Assembly: GCF_001224225.1 (NCBI RefSeq)
Contig: NZ_CUEE01000005.1
Span: 1-64,000, forward strand
DNA from: Staphylococcus borealis
GTDB lineage: Bacteria > Bacillota > Bacilli > Staphylococcales > Staphylococcaceae
Length of the DNA: 64,000 nt
Direction of reading: 5' to 3'
Part shown: piece after piece, positions 56,993-64,000 of the stretch
Layout of the letters: the number at the start of each line of letters is the position of its first letter
Numbering within the stretch: position 1 is the stretch's first letter
Position numbers and translations under genes: made by a program
The notes under the pieces: generated by a model
Seen by the model: the letters and a program-made list of their open reading frames with translations, nothing else
The model's database searches: none
What the model was told of the DNA's origin: nothing

Positions 56993-57250
56993 CTACCAAA
57001 AATAATTTTGAAATGTAGCGAATATATTACCAAGCATGTGTATGATTATCGGTACTTCAAGGCGTTTTATTTTTAAATATGCAGTAAGAAAAATCAAACC
57101 TGAAAAGCCGTAAATCAACCATTCTTCTATATTGCTTGGACCGTGCGCCCCAGCAAATAAAATAATGATTAAACATAGGGATTGTAATAGCAACTTCCAA
57201 TAAGGTTTATGAGGAATTTGAAAGTCTTTTTTCGTATCATGTTGTGCCAC
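56993..57250 (-). CDS. 85-residue CPBP-like fragment or mini membrane protein
   Basis: Starts at GTG 57250, 6 nt after GGAGG. Two or three hydrophobic segments (LLLQSLCLIIILFAGA, WLIYGFSGLIFLTAYLKI) end in VPIIIHMLGNIFATF, which matches the third (His-Asn) motif of CPBP intramembrane proteases. The EExxxR and second His motifs are absent, so it cannot be a full protease. It is either a remnant or a conserved small relative; a proper start and ribosome site favour it being expressed. Confidence 0.6.
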   Translation of the reverse strand: MAQHDTKKDFQIPHKPYWKLLLQSLCLIIILFAGAHGPSNIEEWLIYGFSGLIFLTAYLKIKRLEVPIIIHMLGNIFATFQNYFW

Positions 57251-57406
57251 CGTTCGCCTCCTAGCATTATTATTTGAATTGTTAATTTTAAGTTAAAATT
57301 ACTTATTCTTAGCAAGTGACCTATTAAAAATGTCAAATATATGTTACATTCATAATGAAGTATTCATGTTCAAAGTTTACTATTTCTAGACAAAGGTGGG
57401 TTTATT

Positions 57407-58252
57407 ATGACGAATCAACAGAATCTGAATACAAATGCTAATGTAACCACTTCCTCAAATGAAGCATTGACATCCAAGGAGCATATACATATTGAAGAAC
57501 ATCGTCCAAAGGGTAATAAGTTTGTGCGTGCCCTCATTTTCATTGGCTGGATGTTACTGATTCAAATTCCGTTAGTTAGTATCATGTTTATCTATAGCTT
57601 TTCTATTTATATAGATACATTGACTGGTACATTAGTAACCATCATTTATTTATTAATCGCTGCTATAGTGATATGGCTTGTTAGAGGCTATTATAAACGT
57701 CATACGTATGAAGAACCTAAAAAATTCACAGGCAAAGCGATTGCGATTAACATTGGTTGGGCCGTACTTCTTAGAATCATCGTTATAGGTATGTCATATT
57801 TAATGTTATTTGCTACAGGTTCGATGCAAACACAAAATGACAAAATGTTATTAGGTGATATGAATGCGGCTAAACCAACACCTGATCAATTAGGGCAAGT
57901 CTTTCCGCTCATTATCTTCGTACTTACGATTACATTTGTAGCACCTTATTTAGAAGAACTTGTTTATCGTGGCATCTTCAAAGAAACATTATTTAAACGT
58001 ACACGATTCTGGTTACCATTCATTTTATCATCCCTTATCTTTGCTTCTCAGCATGGTATTTCAAATTGGGTAGCTGTTCTAATGTATACGATGATGGGCA
58101 TGATATTCTATCTAGCTTACCATCGTCGTGGTAATGTTAGAGATAGTATGATGGTTCACATGATTCATAACGGTGTGAGTGGCATCATGATTTTAGTAAG
58201 TTATTTCATGGTACTTTTTAAACATAAGTGTCTGAAGCTAGTTCTACCATAA
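57407..58252 (+). CDS. CPBP-family intramembrane protease
   Basis: 281-residue polytopic membrane protein of the Abi/CAAX-like (CPBP) family. Motifs: EELVYRG (E183, E184, R188), FASQHGISN (second His) and MVHMIHNGVSG (His/Asn). A soluble N-terminal 45 residues rich in Asn and Thr precede the first segment. AAAGGTGGG precedes the ATG. In staphylococci such proteins (SpdABC, MroQ) affect surface protein display and Agr; which one this resembles is not clear. Confidence 0.82.
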   Translation: MTNQQNLNTNANVTTSSNEALTSKEHIHIEEHRPKGNKFVRALIFIGWMLLIQIPLVSIMFIYSFSIYIDTLTGTLVTIIYLLIAAIVIWLVRGYYKRHTYEEPKKFTGKAIAINIGWAVLLRIIVIGMSYLMLFATGSMQTQNDKMLLGDMNAAKPTPDQLGQVFPLIIFVLTITFVAPYLEELVYRGIFKETLFKRTRFWLPFILSSLIFASQHGISNWVAVLMYTMMGMIFYLAYHRRGNVRDSMMVHMIHNGVSGIMILVSYFMVLFKHKCLKLVLP

Positions 58253-58315
58253 CAAATAATGTCACTCTTTAATCTTAAATCTTTCTTAATTTAGAAATGA
58301 TTACTTACACAGTAA

Positions 58316-58352
58316 AAGCAGGACTTCATCCCGTCGAAGTCCTGCTTATTTT
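58316..58352. terminator. Bidirectional terminator
   Basis: A perfect 12-bp stem (AAGCAGGACTTC / GAAGTCCTGCTT) with T-runs on the plus strand, between convergent genes. Confidence 0.85.
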
Positions 58353-58960
58353 TATTTATCAAATGCAATGGTTTGGATATTTTTCTCTTTTAAAAATTTC
58401 TCAATTTTTGCTTGTTCTCGACCATTCGCAATATTTTTATCTTTATTAATATCGAGAATATCTTTTAATGATGCATTTTCATCTAAATTTAACGCACGTT
58501 GATTTGTTTGATAAATTGCTATCATATAATTACTTATCTTTTTAGTGTATTGTTCATATTCTTTGTTAGGCATCTGATTAATTTTTATGTAATTGGCAAA
58601 GTTTTTTAAATTTCGTTCTTGTAAGTCAACAATATGATTGAATTTTTGCTCTTTCTTTTTAGATAATTTTTCGTCAGAGTCTAACTTGTCCTCGTATGGC
58701 TCTCTAGCATCTGTTAGTTTTCTATCGGTATCTAAATAGGTTTTAATATCTTTTTTGATCGTACCCTCAGAAATCTTCTGATTTTTGGTTGTTTTTTCAA
58801 AAATATGTTTCGGTATCTTATGATTATGTTTAGAACTATTGTGTGACTGCTTATTATCTGAAGATGTATCTTTAGAATCTTTCTCATCCGATGATGACGA
58901 ACATCCTACTAATGAAAGGGTTAATACTAATGTTGAAATGAATAATATAAACTTTTTCAT
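58352..58960 (-). CDS. Lipoprotein of unknown function
   Basis: 202-residue lipoprotein, lipobox SLVGC with Cys near residue 20, then a Ser/Asp/Lys/Asn-rich linker and a mostly helical, highly charged domain (KTTKNQKISEGTIKKDIKTYLDTDRKL...). The EMYY-type staphylococcal lipoprotein style fits but I do not recognise the family. AAAGGAG is upstream of the ATG. It stands alone. Confidence 0.7.
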   Translation of the reverse strand: MKKFILFISTLVLTLSLVGCSSSSDEKDSKDTSSDNKQSHNSSKHNHKIPKHIFEKTTKNQKISEGTIKKDIKTYLDTDRKLTDAREPYEDKLDSDEKLSKKKEQKFNHIVDLQERNLKNFANYIKINQMPNKEYEQYTKKISNYMIAIYQTNQRALNLDENASLKDILDINKDKNIANGREQAKIEKFLKEKNIQTIAFDK

Positions 58961-59129
58961 ATCAAATCTCCTTTTTTATTTATCAGTATTAAATATATTC
59001 ACAGTCAGAGTATATCGTACAAAATTATATAAATTAACAGAATTGAAAACTTAAATGATACAACCTTTATATTCTAAAAATTCTGATAAATGGTATTATA
59101 AAGATATTATATTGTGGGGGTGACCTAAA

Positions 59130-60350
59130 ATGAAGCGAAATTACTATTTACTGTTATTATTTACCTTAATAAGCATTATTGGCAGTGAACTATTCATCTT
59201 TGCCCTGTCATTTAAATTACTCTATGACTACAAAAGTCCACTTTATTTCACAACTTACCTTGTTACTTTAGTCATTATAGAGGTCTTATGCGCACCTTTA
59301 ATAGGTAAATTAGTTGATCATTATACTAAAAAGAAACTCGTAATAATAGGACAAATAATTAATTTATGTATTATTCCAATTTTTATTGTATTTAATCATT
59401 TATTAGACAATATTATAACTATTTTTATATTGCTGATTATTCTTACGATAACAGATATTATTGTAGGATTAACATTCACAAGTGGTCTAGTCGGAATAGT
59501 TGGGGACACTTTATTAGAAAAAGCTGTTTCAAATCGTGAAGCAATCATTAGAATGGTTTCCATTGTAGCACCTATTCTTGGTGGAACGATTTATGCGTTT
59601 ATTCATTTATCGGATTTCTTAATTATTATGATAATAACTGAACTATTATCATTGGTACTTTTTTTATTCATCAAATTCAATCATGAACAAACATCTGAAA
59701 AGAATAAAGAAACTATTGAAGAAAACCAAATGACAGAAACAGGGATTCTTAAATTTATCAAACCACATAAAGACCTCATTGTCTTACTAAGTATTGGAGT
59801 TATTTCTAATTTCTTTTTGGCTTTTAGTAATGTTGGTATTTCGACTAGTTTTGCTCAATATTTTCATATGGATTCTAAATCATTAGGGCTAATAGAATCG
59901 ATTACGACTATATCAATGTTTCTAATGGCAATTGTCTATCCTTATATTAAATTTATAAAAAGTACGTTTGATAGAAACATCATTGGATCATTGATTCTTG
60001 GTATAAGTATGGGTATATTATCTGTTCCTTTTATAGTACATTTTAATCCGAGTTTTATACTTATTATTTATAGCGTTTCACGTTTTTTAACTGGCGTAGG
60101 AATCCAATTTATGAATATTTCAGCTATGATATATTTACAAAAAGTTATTCCAGAAAATTATAAAGGTCGATACTTCGGTTTAATGACGAGTGTTGTTCAA
60201 AGCGTTGCACCAATTGGATATTTACTTGCCGGTGTATTGTTTAATATCTCTAATATTTTTTATCCAATTTTATTTAGCAGTATTCTGTGTGCTTCTATAC
60301 TAATTAGTATGCTCTTGAAGTTGAATAAAAAATATGAACGTTCAGTATAA
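59130..60350 (+). CDS. MFS transporter (MFS_3-like)
   Basis: 406-residue, 12-segment exporter. LLLFTLISIIGSELFIFALSFKLLYDYKSPLYFTTYLVTLVIIEVLCAPLIGKLVDHYTKKKLVIIGQ shows the motif A region, and the middle loop is Glu/Lys-rich (HEQTSEKNKETIEENQ). GGGGGTGA is 7-8 nt before the ATG. It is distantly similar in layout to the MFS gene at 41215. Substrate unknown; single gene followed by a STAR-like element. Confidence 0.8.
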   Translation: MKRNYYLLLLFTLISIIGSELFIFALSFKLLYDYKSPLYFTTYLVTLVIIEVLCAPLIGKLVDHYTKKKLVIIGQIINLCIIPIFIVFNHLLDNIITIFILLIILTITDIIVGLTFTSGLVGIVGDTLLEKAVSNREAIIRMVSIVAPILGGTIYAFIHLSDFLIIMIITELLSLVLFLFIKFNHEQTSEKNKETIEENQMTETGILKFIKPHKDLIVLLSIGVISNFFLAFSNVGISTSFAQYFHMDSKSLGLIESITTISMFLMAIVYPYIKFIKSTFDRNIIGSLILGISMGILSVPFIVHFNPSFILIIYSVSRFLTGVGIQFMNISAMIYLQKVIPENYKGRYFGLMTSVVQSVAPIGYLLAGVLFNISNIFYPILFSSILCASILISMLLKLNKKYERSV

Positions 60351-60360
60351 ATAACTAAAA

Positions 60361-60627
60361 GCCTGGGACATAAATAATATAATGAAGCTATTTAGCAAAT
60401 TCGCAGTAGCTGACTGAACTGAGAAGGCGCTTAATTCAAGCTTTTCTCAGTTCTAATCATCCTTGCGGGGGTGGGCGGGGCCCCAACACAAAAAATCACG
60501 AAAGTGATTTTACAAGCTAAGCAAGTTGGGAGTCGGGACCCTAGCAAAGAGAATTTCATCAAGAAATTCTACAAGCAAAGCAAGCTGGGAGTGGACGACG
60601 AATTTAAAAGAATTCTGCCCACTCCCT
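60361..60627. repeat. STAR-like intergenic element, copy 7
   Basis: Same orientation as copies 2 and 6: GGGACATAAATAATATAATG at the left, one full GGGGCCCC core (ggcggggccccaacac), one decayed core (gtcgggaccctagc), and ATTCTGCCCACTCCC at the right. It separates convergent MFS and CPBP genes. Confidence 0.85.
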
Positions 60628-61437
60628 TATGCTTGCTTTCGCTTAATTGTTAGTAAAATTAAAATCATGCATACATATCCAGCGATGGATATCACTGATG
60701 CTTCATAACCAAATTGATTGCCTGTGATTGCTATGTTCTTAGTATGTACGACATACTGCCATATGCTATACTGGCTTTCCTTTTCAGTGATGAATACAAT
60801 TTGGGATAAATTCCAGCAAAAATGTAATGTAATGCTTGCCCAAATGGTATTGAATGTATAAGTTGCTAAACCAAACATCATACCTACTAATGAACCACTA
60901 ATTAATAATAAGAAGAAACTAGTTACATTTAGTCCACCGTTTAACAAATGAATGGCACCAAAAAAGATTGCCGTGGAAATAATGGCAACGTTGATATTCG
61001 TCTTCTTCTCAACATACACCATCAAGAAACCTCTGCATACCATTTCTTCAACGATTGCGCCACCAATGGCTGTTACAAAGATAGACCAGAAAAACGTGTG
61101 CAATGTATCATTCAAAGTACTAAAATGATGTACGATGAAATCACCTGGTACAAAGATGAAATATACCGCATAAACTGCTACTGGTAAACCTATACCTAAT
61201 ACCACATAGATGATATTAAATTTAGGTTTCGTGATGCGATATGCTTTTAAATTATCTTTAAATACACGCATGATGAATAATCGAACAACGAGAAATGCAA
61301 AGATAACATATAATAACCCTTGTAGAATAGCGTCTATACCTAAAAATGGAATTAAGTCACTGAAGATGGATGCAATGCGTAATGCTCATGATTAGTAGTG
61401 CTAGAATAAACATACCTATAATCTTTAATAATTTCAT
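60627..61437 (-). pseudogene. CPBP-family protease gene with +1 frameshift
   Basis: A good start is at ATG 61437 with GAGGTATCATC upstream, giving MKLLKIIGMFILALLIMSITH; it then meets an early stop (after CIHLQ). Reading the frame that begins ASIFSDLIPFLGIDAILQG at 61373 gives a continuous CPBP protein to 60627. The two join if one T at about 61374 is skipped. The main part has EEMVCRG, FFGAIHLLNGG and ITLHFCWNLSQ, all three CPBP motifs. Joined length is about 269 residues. Either a real inactivating mutation, a phase-variable site or a sequencing error; the remaining in-frame start at 61271 lacks a ribosome site. Confidence 0.75.
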
Positions 61438-61500
61438 GATGATACCTCTATTTGTTTTATAGTTCATTTTTATCTTAGCATAACTCTAGAGGCATAAAAT

Positions 61501-61533
61501 ACGAGTCGAACAAAAACTTGTGTCCAACTCGCA
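61501..61533 (-). terminator. Terminator after nanT
   Basis: On the minus strand GCGAGTTGGACACAAG pairs with CTTGTGTCC-like CTTTTTGTTCGACTCGT (GAGTNG/CNACTC arms), followed by ATTTTAT. The stem has mismatches. Confidence 0.5.
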
Positions 61534-61541
61534 ACAAAATA

Positions 61542-63074
61542 TTATTTTTTCTCTACTACTTTAGAAATATATGTTGATGGTTTATCTTTATCGAAGATTG
61601 TTAATCCAGTAATATCTTTCGCATTTTTAGCTGGTACAACCAGACTTACTAAGTAGCCAAAGACGAAGGCCACGACGAAAGAAATAATTGATACATAGAA
61701 TGGTGAGTTTCCGCCTCCGACACCATTGAGTAAGTATGCGATCACTACGCCTGTAACTAAACCTACTAAGACGCCAAATGTGTTGGCACGCTTCGTAAAG
61801 ATACCTACTGCAAAGATACCAGCCAGTGGTACACCAAATAATCCAGTGATTAATAAGAATAAATCCCATAAGTTATTTGAATCAGCAGCAATTAAGTATA
61901 TTGAAATACCATAACTTAATAAGCCTGCCACAACAATGACTAATCGTGCGAAGTTAACTTCTGCTTTGTCTGCCCCTTTTCCAAAGAAACGGTGTTTAAT
62001 ATCTTCTGAAATACATGCTGAAATTGAGTTCAAGCTTGATGAAATCGTTGATTGTGCAGCTGCAAATATAGCAGCAATCAATAACCCACCTACAAATGGT
62101 GGCATTTCAGTTAGAATAAAGTACGGCACGATTGATGATGTATTGAATCCTTTAGGTAAGACTTGTTCATGTTGATAGAATGAATACATCATTGTTCCCA
62201 TACCATAGAAGATAGGTGCAGAGATTAACGCTAATACACCATTGGTCCATAATGATTTCTTCGTTTCGTCCATTGAATCTGATGCTTGATAACGTTGAAC
62301 AACATCTTGACTCGCAGTATATTGGTGTAAGTTGTTAAAGATATTTCCAAGGAAAATGATTGGAATCGCAGCCGCTGCTGAATTCAATTTCCAGTTATCT
62401 GCACTAATAATTTTCTTGTTGGCGATTGCGTCACTGACAATGGTGCCGAAACCACCTTTGATTTCAAAAGCACCGATGATAATAATCAATAATGCCCCGC
62501 CAAGTAAGATAACGCCTTGAATAAAGTCACTCCATACAACGCCCTCGAATCCACCTAAAAACGTATAAAGAATACATAAAATCCCTACTAAACTAGCTAC
62601 GATATATGGATTCATATCAGATACTGCTGTAATGGCTAGTGTCGGTAAATAAATTACGATAGCGATGCGTCCCAAATGAAAGATAACAAATAATAATGAT
62701 CCAATGACACGAATACTTGGACCAAATCGTGCTTCTAAATATTCGTACGCTGATGTTACACGTAACTTTTTAAAGAATGGTACATAAAAAGCAATTAAAA
62801 TTGGAATAATTGCGACAATCGCAATATTACCAGCTATGTATGCCCAATCCGTTAAAAATGCTTTTTCTGGTGTAGACATAAAGGTAATGGCACTTAATGT
62901 TGTCGCATAAATCGAGAAACCAATGGCCCATGAAGGTAAGCGACCACTTGCCGTGAAGAAACTATCCGTATCTTTACCAGCTCTTTTAGTAAAGTACGCT
63001 CCAATTAATAACATAATGACTAGATAACCAATAACAGCTACCCAATTCCATGCCCCAAAACCTACTTGATGCAT
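61542..63074 (-). CDS. nanT: Sialic acid sodium symporter
   Basis: 510-residue SSS-family symporter with about 13 segments. Family blocks: GRLPSWAIGFSIYATTLSAITFMSTPEKAFL, SAYEYLEARFG and AAIFAAAQSTISSSLNSISACISEDI, including the sodium-site Ser-rich stretch. It closely resembles S. aureus NanT. I start it at ATG 63074 (MHQVGFGAWNW), 6 nt after GGGGTG; TTG 63083 abuts that site. It lies 51 bp downstream of nanA, so the two are co-transcribed and import then cleave N-acetylneuraminate. Confidence 0.9.
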   Translation of the reverse strand: MHQVGFGAWNWVAVIGYLVIMLLIGAYFTKRAGKDTDSFFTASGRLPSWAIGFSIYATTLSAITFMSTPEKAFLTDWAYIAGNIAIVAIIPILIAFYVPFFKKLRVTSAYEYLEARFGPSIRVIGSLLFVIFHLGRIAIVIYLPTLAITAVSDMNPYIVASLVGILCILYTFLGGFEGVVWSDFIQGVILLGGALLIIIIGAFEIKGGFGTIVSDAIANKKIISADNWKLNSAAAAIPIIFLGNIFNNLHQYTASQDVVQRYQASDSMDETKKSLWTNGVLALISAPIFYGMGTMMYSFYQHEQVLPKGFNTSSIVPYFILTEMPPFVGGLLIAAIFAAAQSTISSSLNSISACISEDIKHRFFGKGADKAEVNFARLVIVVAGLLSYGISIYLIAADSNNLWDLFLLITGLFGVPLAGIFAVGIFTKRANTFGVLVGLVTGVVIAYLLNGVGGGNSPFYVSIISFVVAFVFGYLVSLVVPAKNAKDITGLTIFDKDKPSTYISKVVEKK

Positions 63075-63125
63075 AATCAACACCCCTTGTGCTTCATATT
63101 CTGTTGTTAAATCGTCTCAGTTTGC

Positions 63126-64000
63126 TTATAAATCATATTGCTTAATTAAAGTGTCTAATGCGTCACGATGTGTTTCATCAAATGGTTTGAATGGACGTTT
63201 AGGTAAGCCGCCATCGATACCACGAGACTTTAATATTTCTTTTAATGTTGGATAAATGCCCATACCTAATACTGTTTCAATGATGTCATTTGAATCGTGT
63301 TGTATTTGATAGGCTTCAGCAATTTTACCTTCACGTGCTAAATCAAAAATTTGTCGTGCACGGCGACCATTCACATTGTATGTAGAACCAATCGCCCCAT
63401 CGACACCTGAGATTGTGGCTTGAACTAACATTTCATCAAATCCTGATAATATGAGCTTATTAGGGAATGCTTTACGAATTCGTTCTAATAAGAAGAAATT
63501 GGGTGCAGTGTATTTCACGCCAACAACTTTCTCATGGTTAAATAGCTCGCCAAATTGTTCAATACTAATATTGACACCTGTTAAATCAGGGATTGCATAA
63601 ATAATCATATTGTTTTGCGTTGCTTCGATAATATCGAAATAGTATTGCTTAATTTCTTCAAATGAGAATGGATAATAGAATGGTGTAACTGCTGATAATG
63701 CATCATAACCTAATTCAGTTGCATATTTCCCTAGTTCAATCGCTTCATTTAGATCTAATGAGCCAATTTGCGCGATTAAGTTCACATCGTCTCCAACAGT
63801 TTCTTTCACAACTCTAAAGATTTGTTTCTTTTGTTCTTTACTAATTAAGAAATTTTCTCCAGAACTACCATTCACATATAAGCCATCAAGTTTTTCAGTT
63901 TCAATCGCATTTTTGGCGATTTGTTTGAGCCCTTCTTCTTTGACTTGACCATGTTCATCAAATGGTACAAGTAATGCGGCATATAAACCTTTTAATTTAT
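63126..64000 (-). CDS. nanA: N-acetylneuraminate lyase (5' end beyond window)
   Basis: Class I aldolase that splits N-acetylneuraminate into N-acetylmannosamine and pyruvate. The frame is open to base 64000; it begins [18 protein letters not shown], so only a few N-terminal residues are missing. Active-site blocks: [11 protein letters not shown] (substrate carboxylate loop), [11 protein letters not shown] (Tyr), GVKYTAPNF (Schiff-base Lys) and [14 protein letters not shown]. Other nan genes (nanE, nanK, nanR) would be expected to the right. Confidence 0.95.
   Translation of the reverse strand, partial: KLKGLYAALLVPFDEHGQVKEEGLKQIAKNAIETEKLDGLYVNGSSGENFLISKEQKKQIFRVVKETVGDDVNLIAQIGSLDLNEAIELGKYATELGYDALSAVTPFYYPFSFEEIKQYYFDIIEATQNNMIIYAIPDLTGVNISIEQFGELFNHEKVVGVKYTAPNFFLLERIRKAFPNKLILSGFDEMLVQATISGVDGAIGSTYNVNGRRARQIFDLAREGKIAEAYQIQHDSNDIIETVLGMGIYPTLKEILKSRGIDGGLPKRPFKPFDETHRDALDTLIKQYDL

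Noticed and set aside
60471-60708. Two overlapping 60-codon plus-strand frames
   Set aside because: They arise from STAR-like copy 7 and the 3' end of the CPBP gene; no ribosome sites.
1-64000. tRNA, rRNA, insertion sequence, prophage or toxin-antitoxin genes
   Set aside because: I looked for them in the gaps and found no cloverleaf-type sequence, transposase, integrase or paired toxin-antitoxin genes.

Overview
The window reads as chromosomal DNA of a Staphylococcus. It is AT-rich with low-GC codon use and strong AGGAGG-type ribosome sites. It carries the N-terminal 1,219 codons of an SraP-type serine-rich adhesin, a Drp35 lactonase, oleate hydratase, a FhuD2-like lipoprotein, a PBP4-like carboxypeptidase, a staphylococcal urease operon, NanT/NanA, and intergenic repeats with the GGGGCCCC core of STAR elements. 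Gene order does not look like S. aureus, so a coagulase-negative species seems likelier, but I cannot name it. I saw no rRNA, tRNA, CRISPR array, insertion sequence or prophage.

Layout. 1-3657: serine-rich repeat adhesin running off the left edge. 4640-8128: acetyltransferase, LPXTG repeat protein, small membrane protein, MarR regulator, NAD(P)-binding protein. 8516-12023: phosphonate-type ABC importer (phnD-phnC-phnE-phnE), divergent from a cytoplasmic 5'-nucleotidase. 13935-17658: MFS and EamA transporters, a 37-residue peptide, an Rrf2 regulator. 17802-20293: XRE/DUF3169/ABC exporter operon. 20461-23535: arylamine N-acetyltransferase and a UvrA paralogue. 23614-26173: oleate hydratase and divergent TetR gene. 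26262-30265: PBP4-like enzyme, polysaccharide-deacetylase lipoprotein, 56-residue membrane protein, FhuD2-like lipoprotein. 30336-36524: urea transporter and ureABCEFGD. 36749-40864: pgcA, drp35, trhO. 41215-44901: MFS, Ntn-type amide hydrolase, NorB-like MFS, the last two with Fur-like boxes. 45044-49396: sugar-acid catabolic cluster (GntP permease, OtnK kinase, LtnD dehydrogenase, GntR regulator). 49686-51972: DUF969/DUF979/pcp. 52290-56920: nik-type ABC importer. 56993-61437: three CPBP-type genes (one a fragment, one frameshifted), a lipoprotein and an MFS. 61542-64000: nanT and nanA, the latter cut by the right edge.

How the genes fit together. Several parts converge on host nitrogen, metal and carbon sources. 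Urea uptake, urease with its nickel-insertion accessories and a NikABCDE-like importer make one functional set. NanT/NanA use sialic acid, Pcp with DUF969/DUF979 handles pyroglutamyl substrates, and the OtnK/LtnD cluster handles four-carbon sugar acids under apparent GntR and CcpA control. The FhuD2-like protein and the two Fur-like boxes point to iron-responsive functions. SraP, the LPXTG repeat protein, the deacetylase and the PBP4-like enzyme are cell-surface functions.

No wholly new defence or biosynthetic system stands out. The best leads are: Fur-like boxes on an amide hydrolase and a NorB-like exporter; the GntR/cre-controlled sugar-acid cluster that lacks its aldolase; the seven modular STAR-like elements; the frameshifted CPBP gene; and the FhuD2-like protein with altered ligand-pocket residues.
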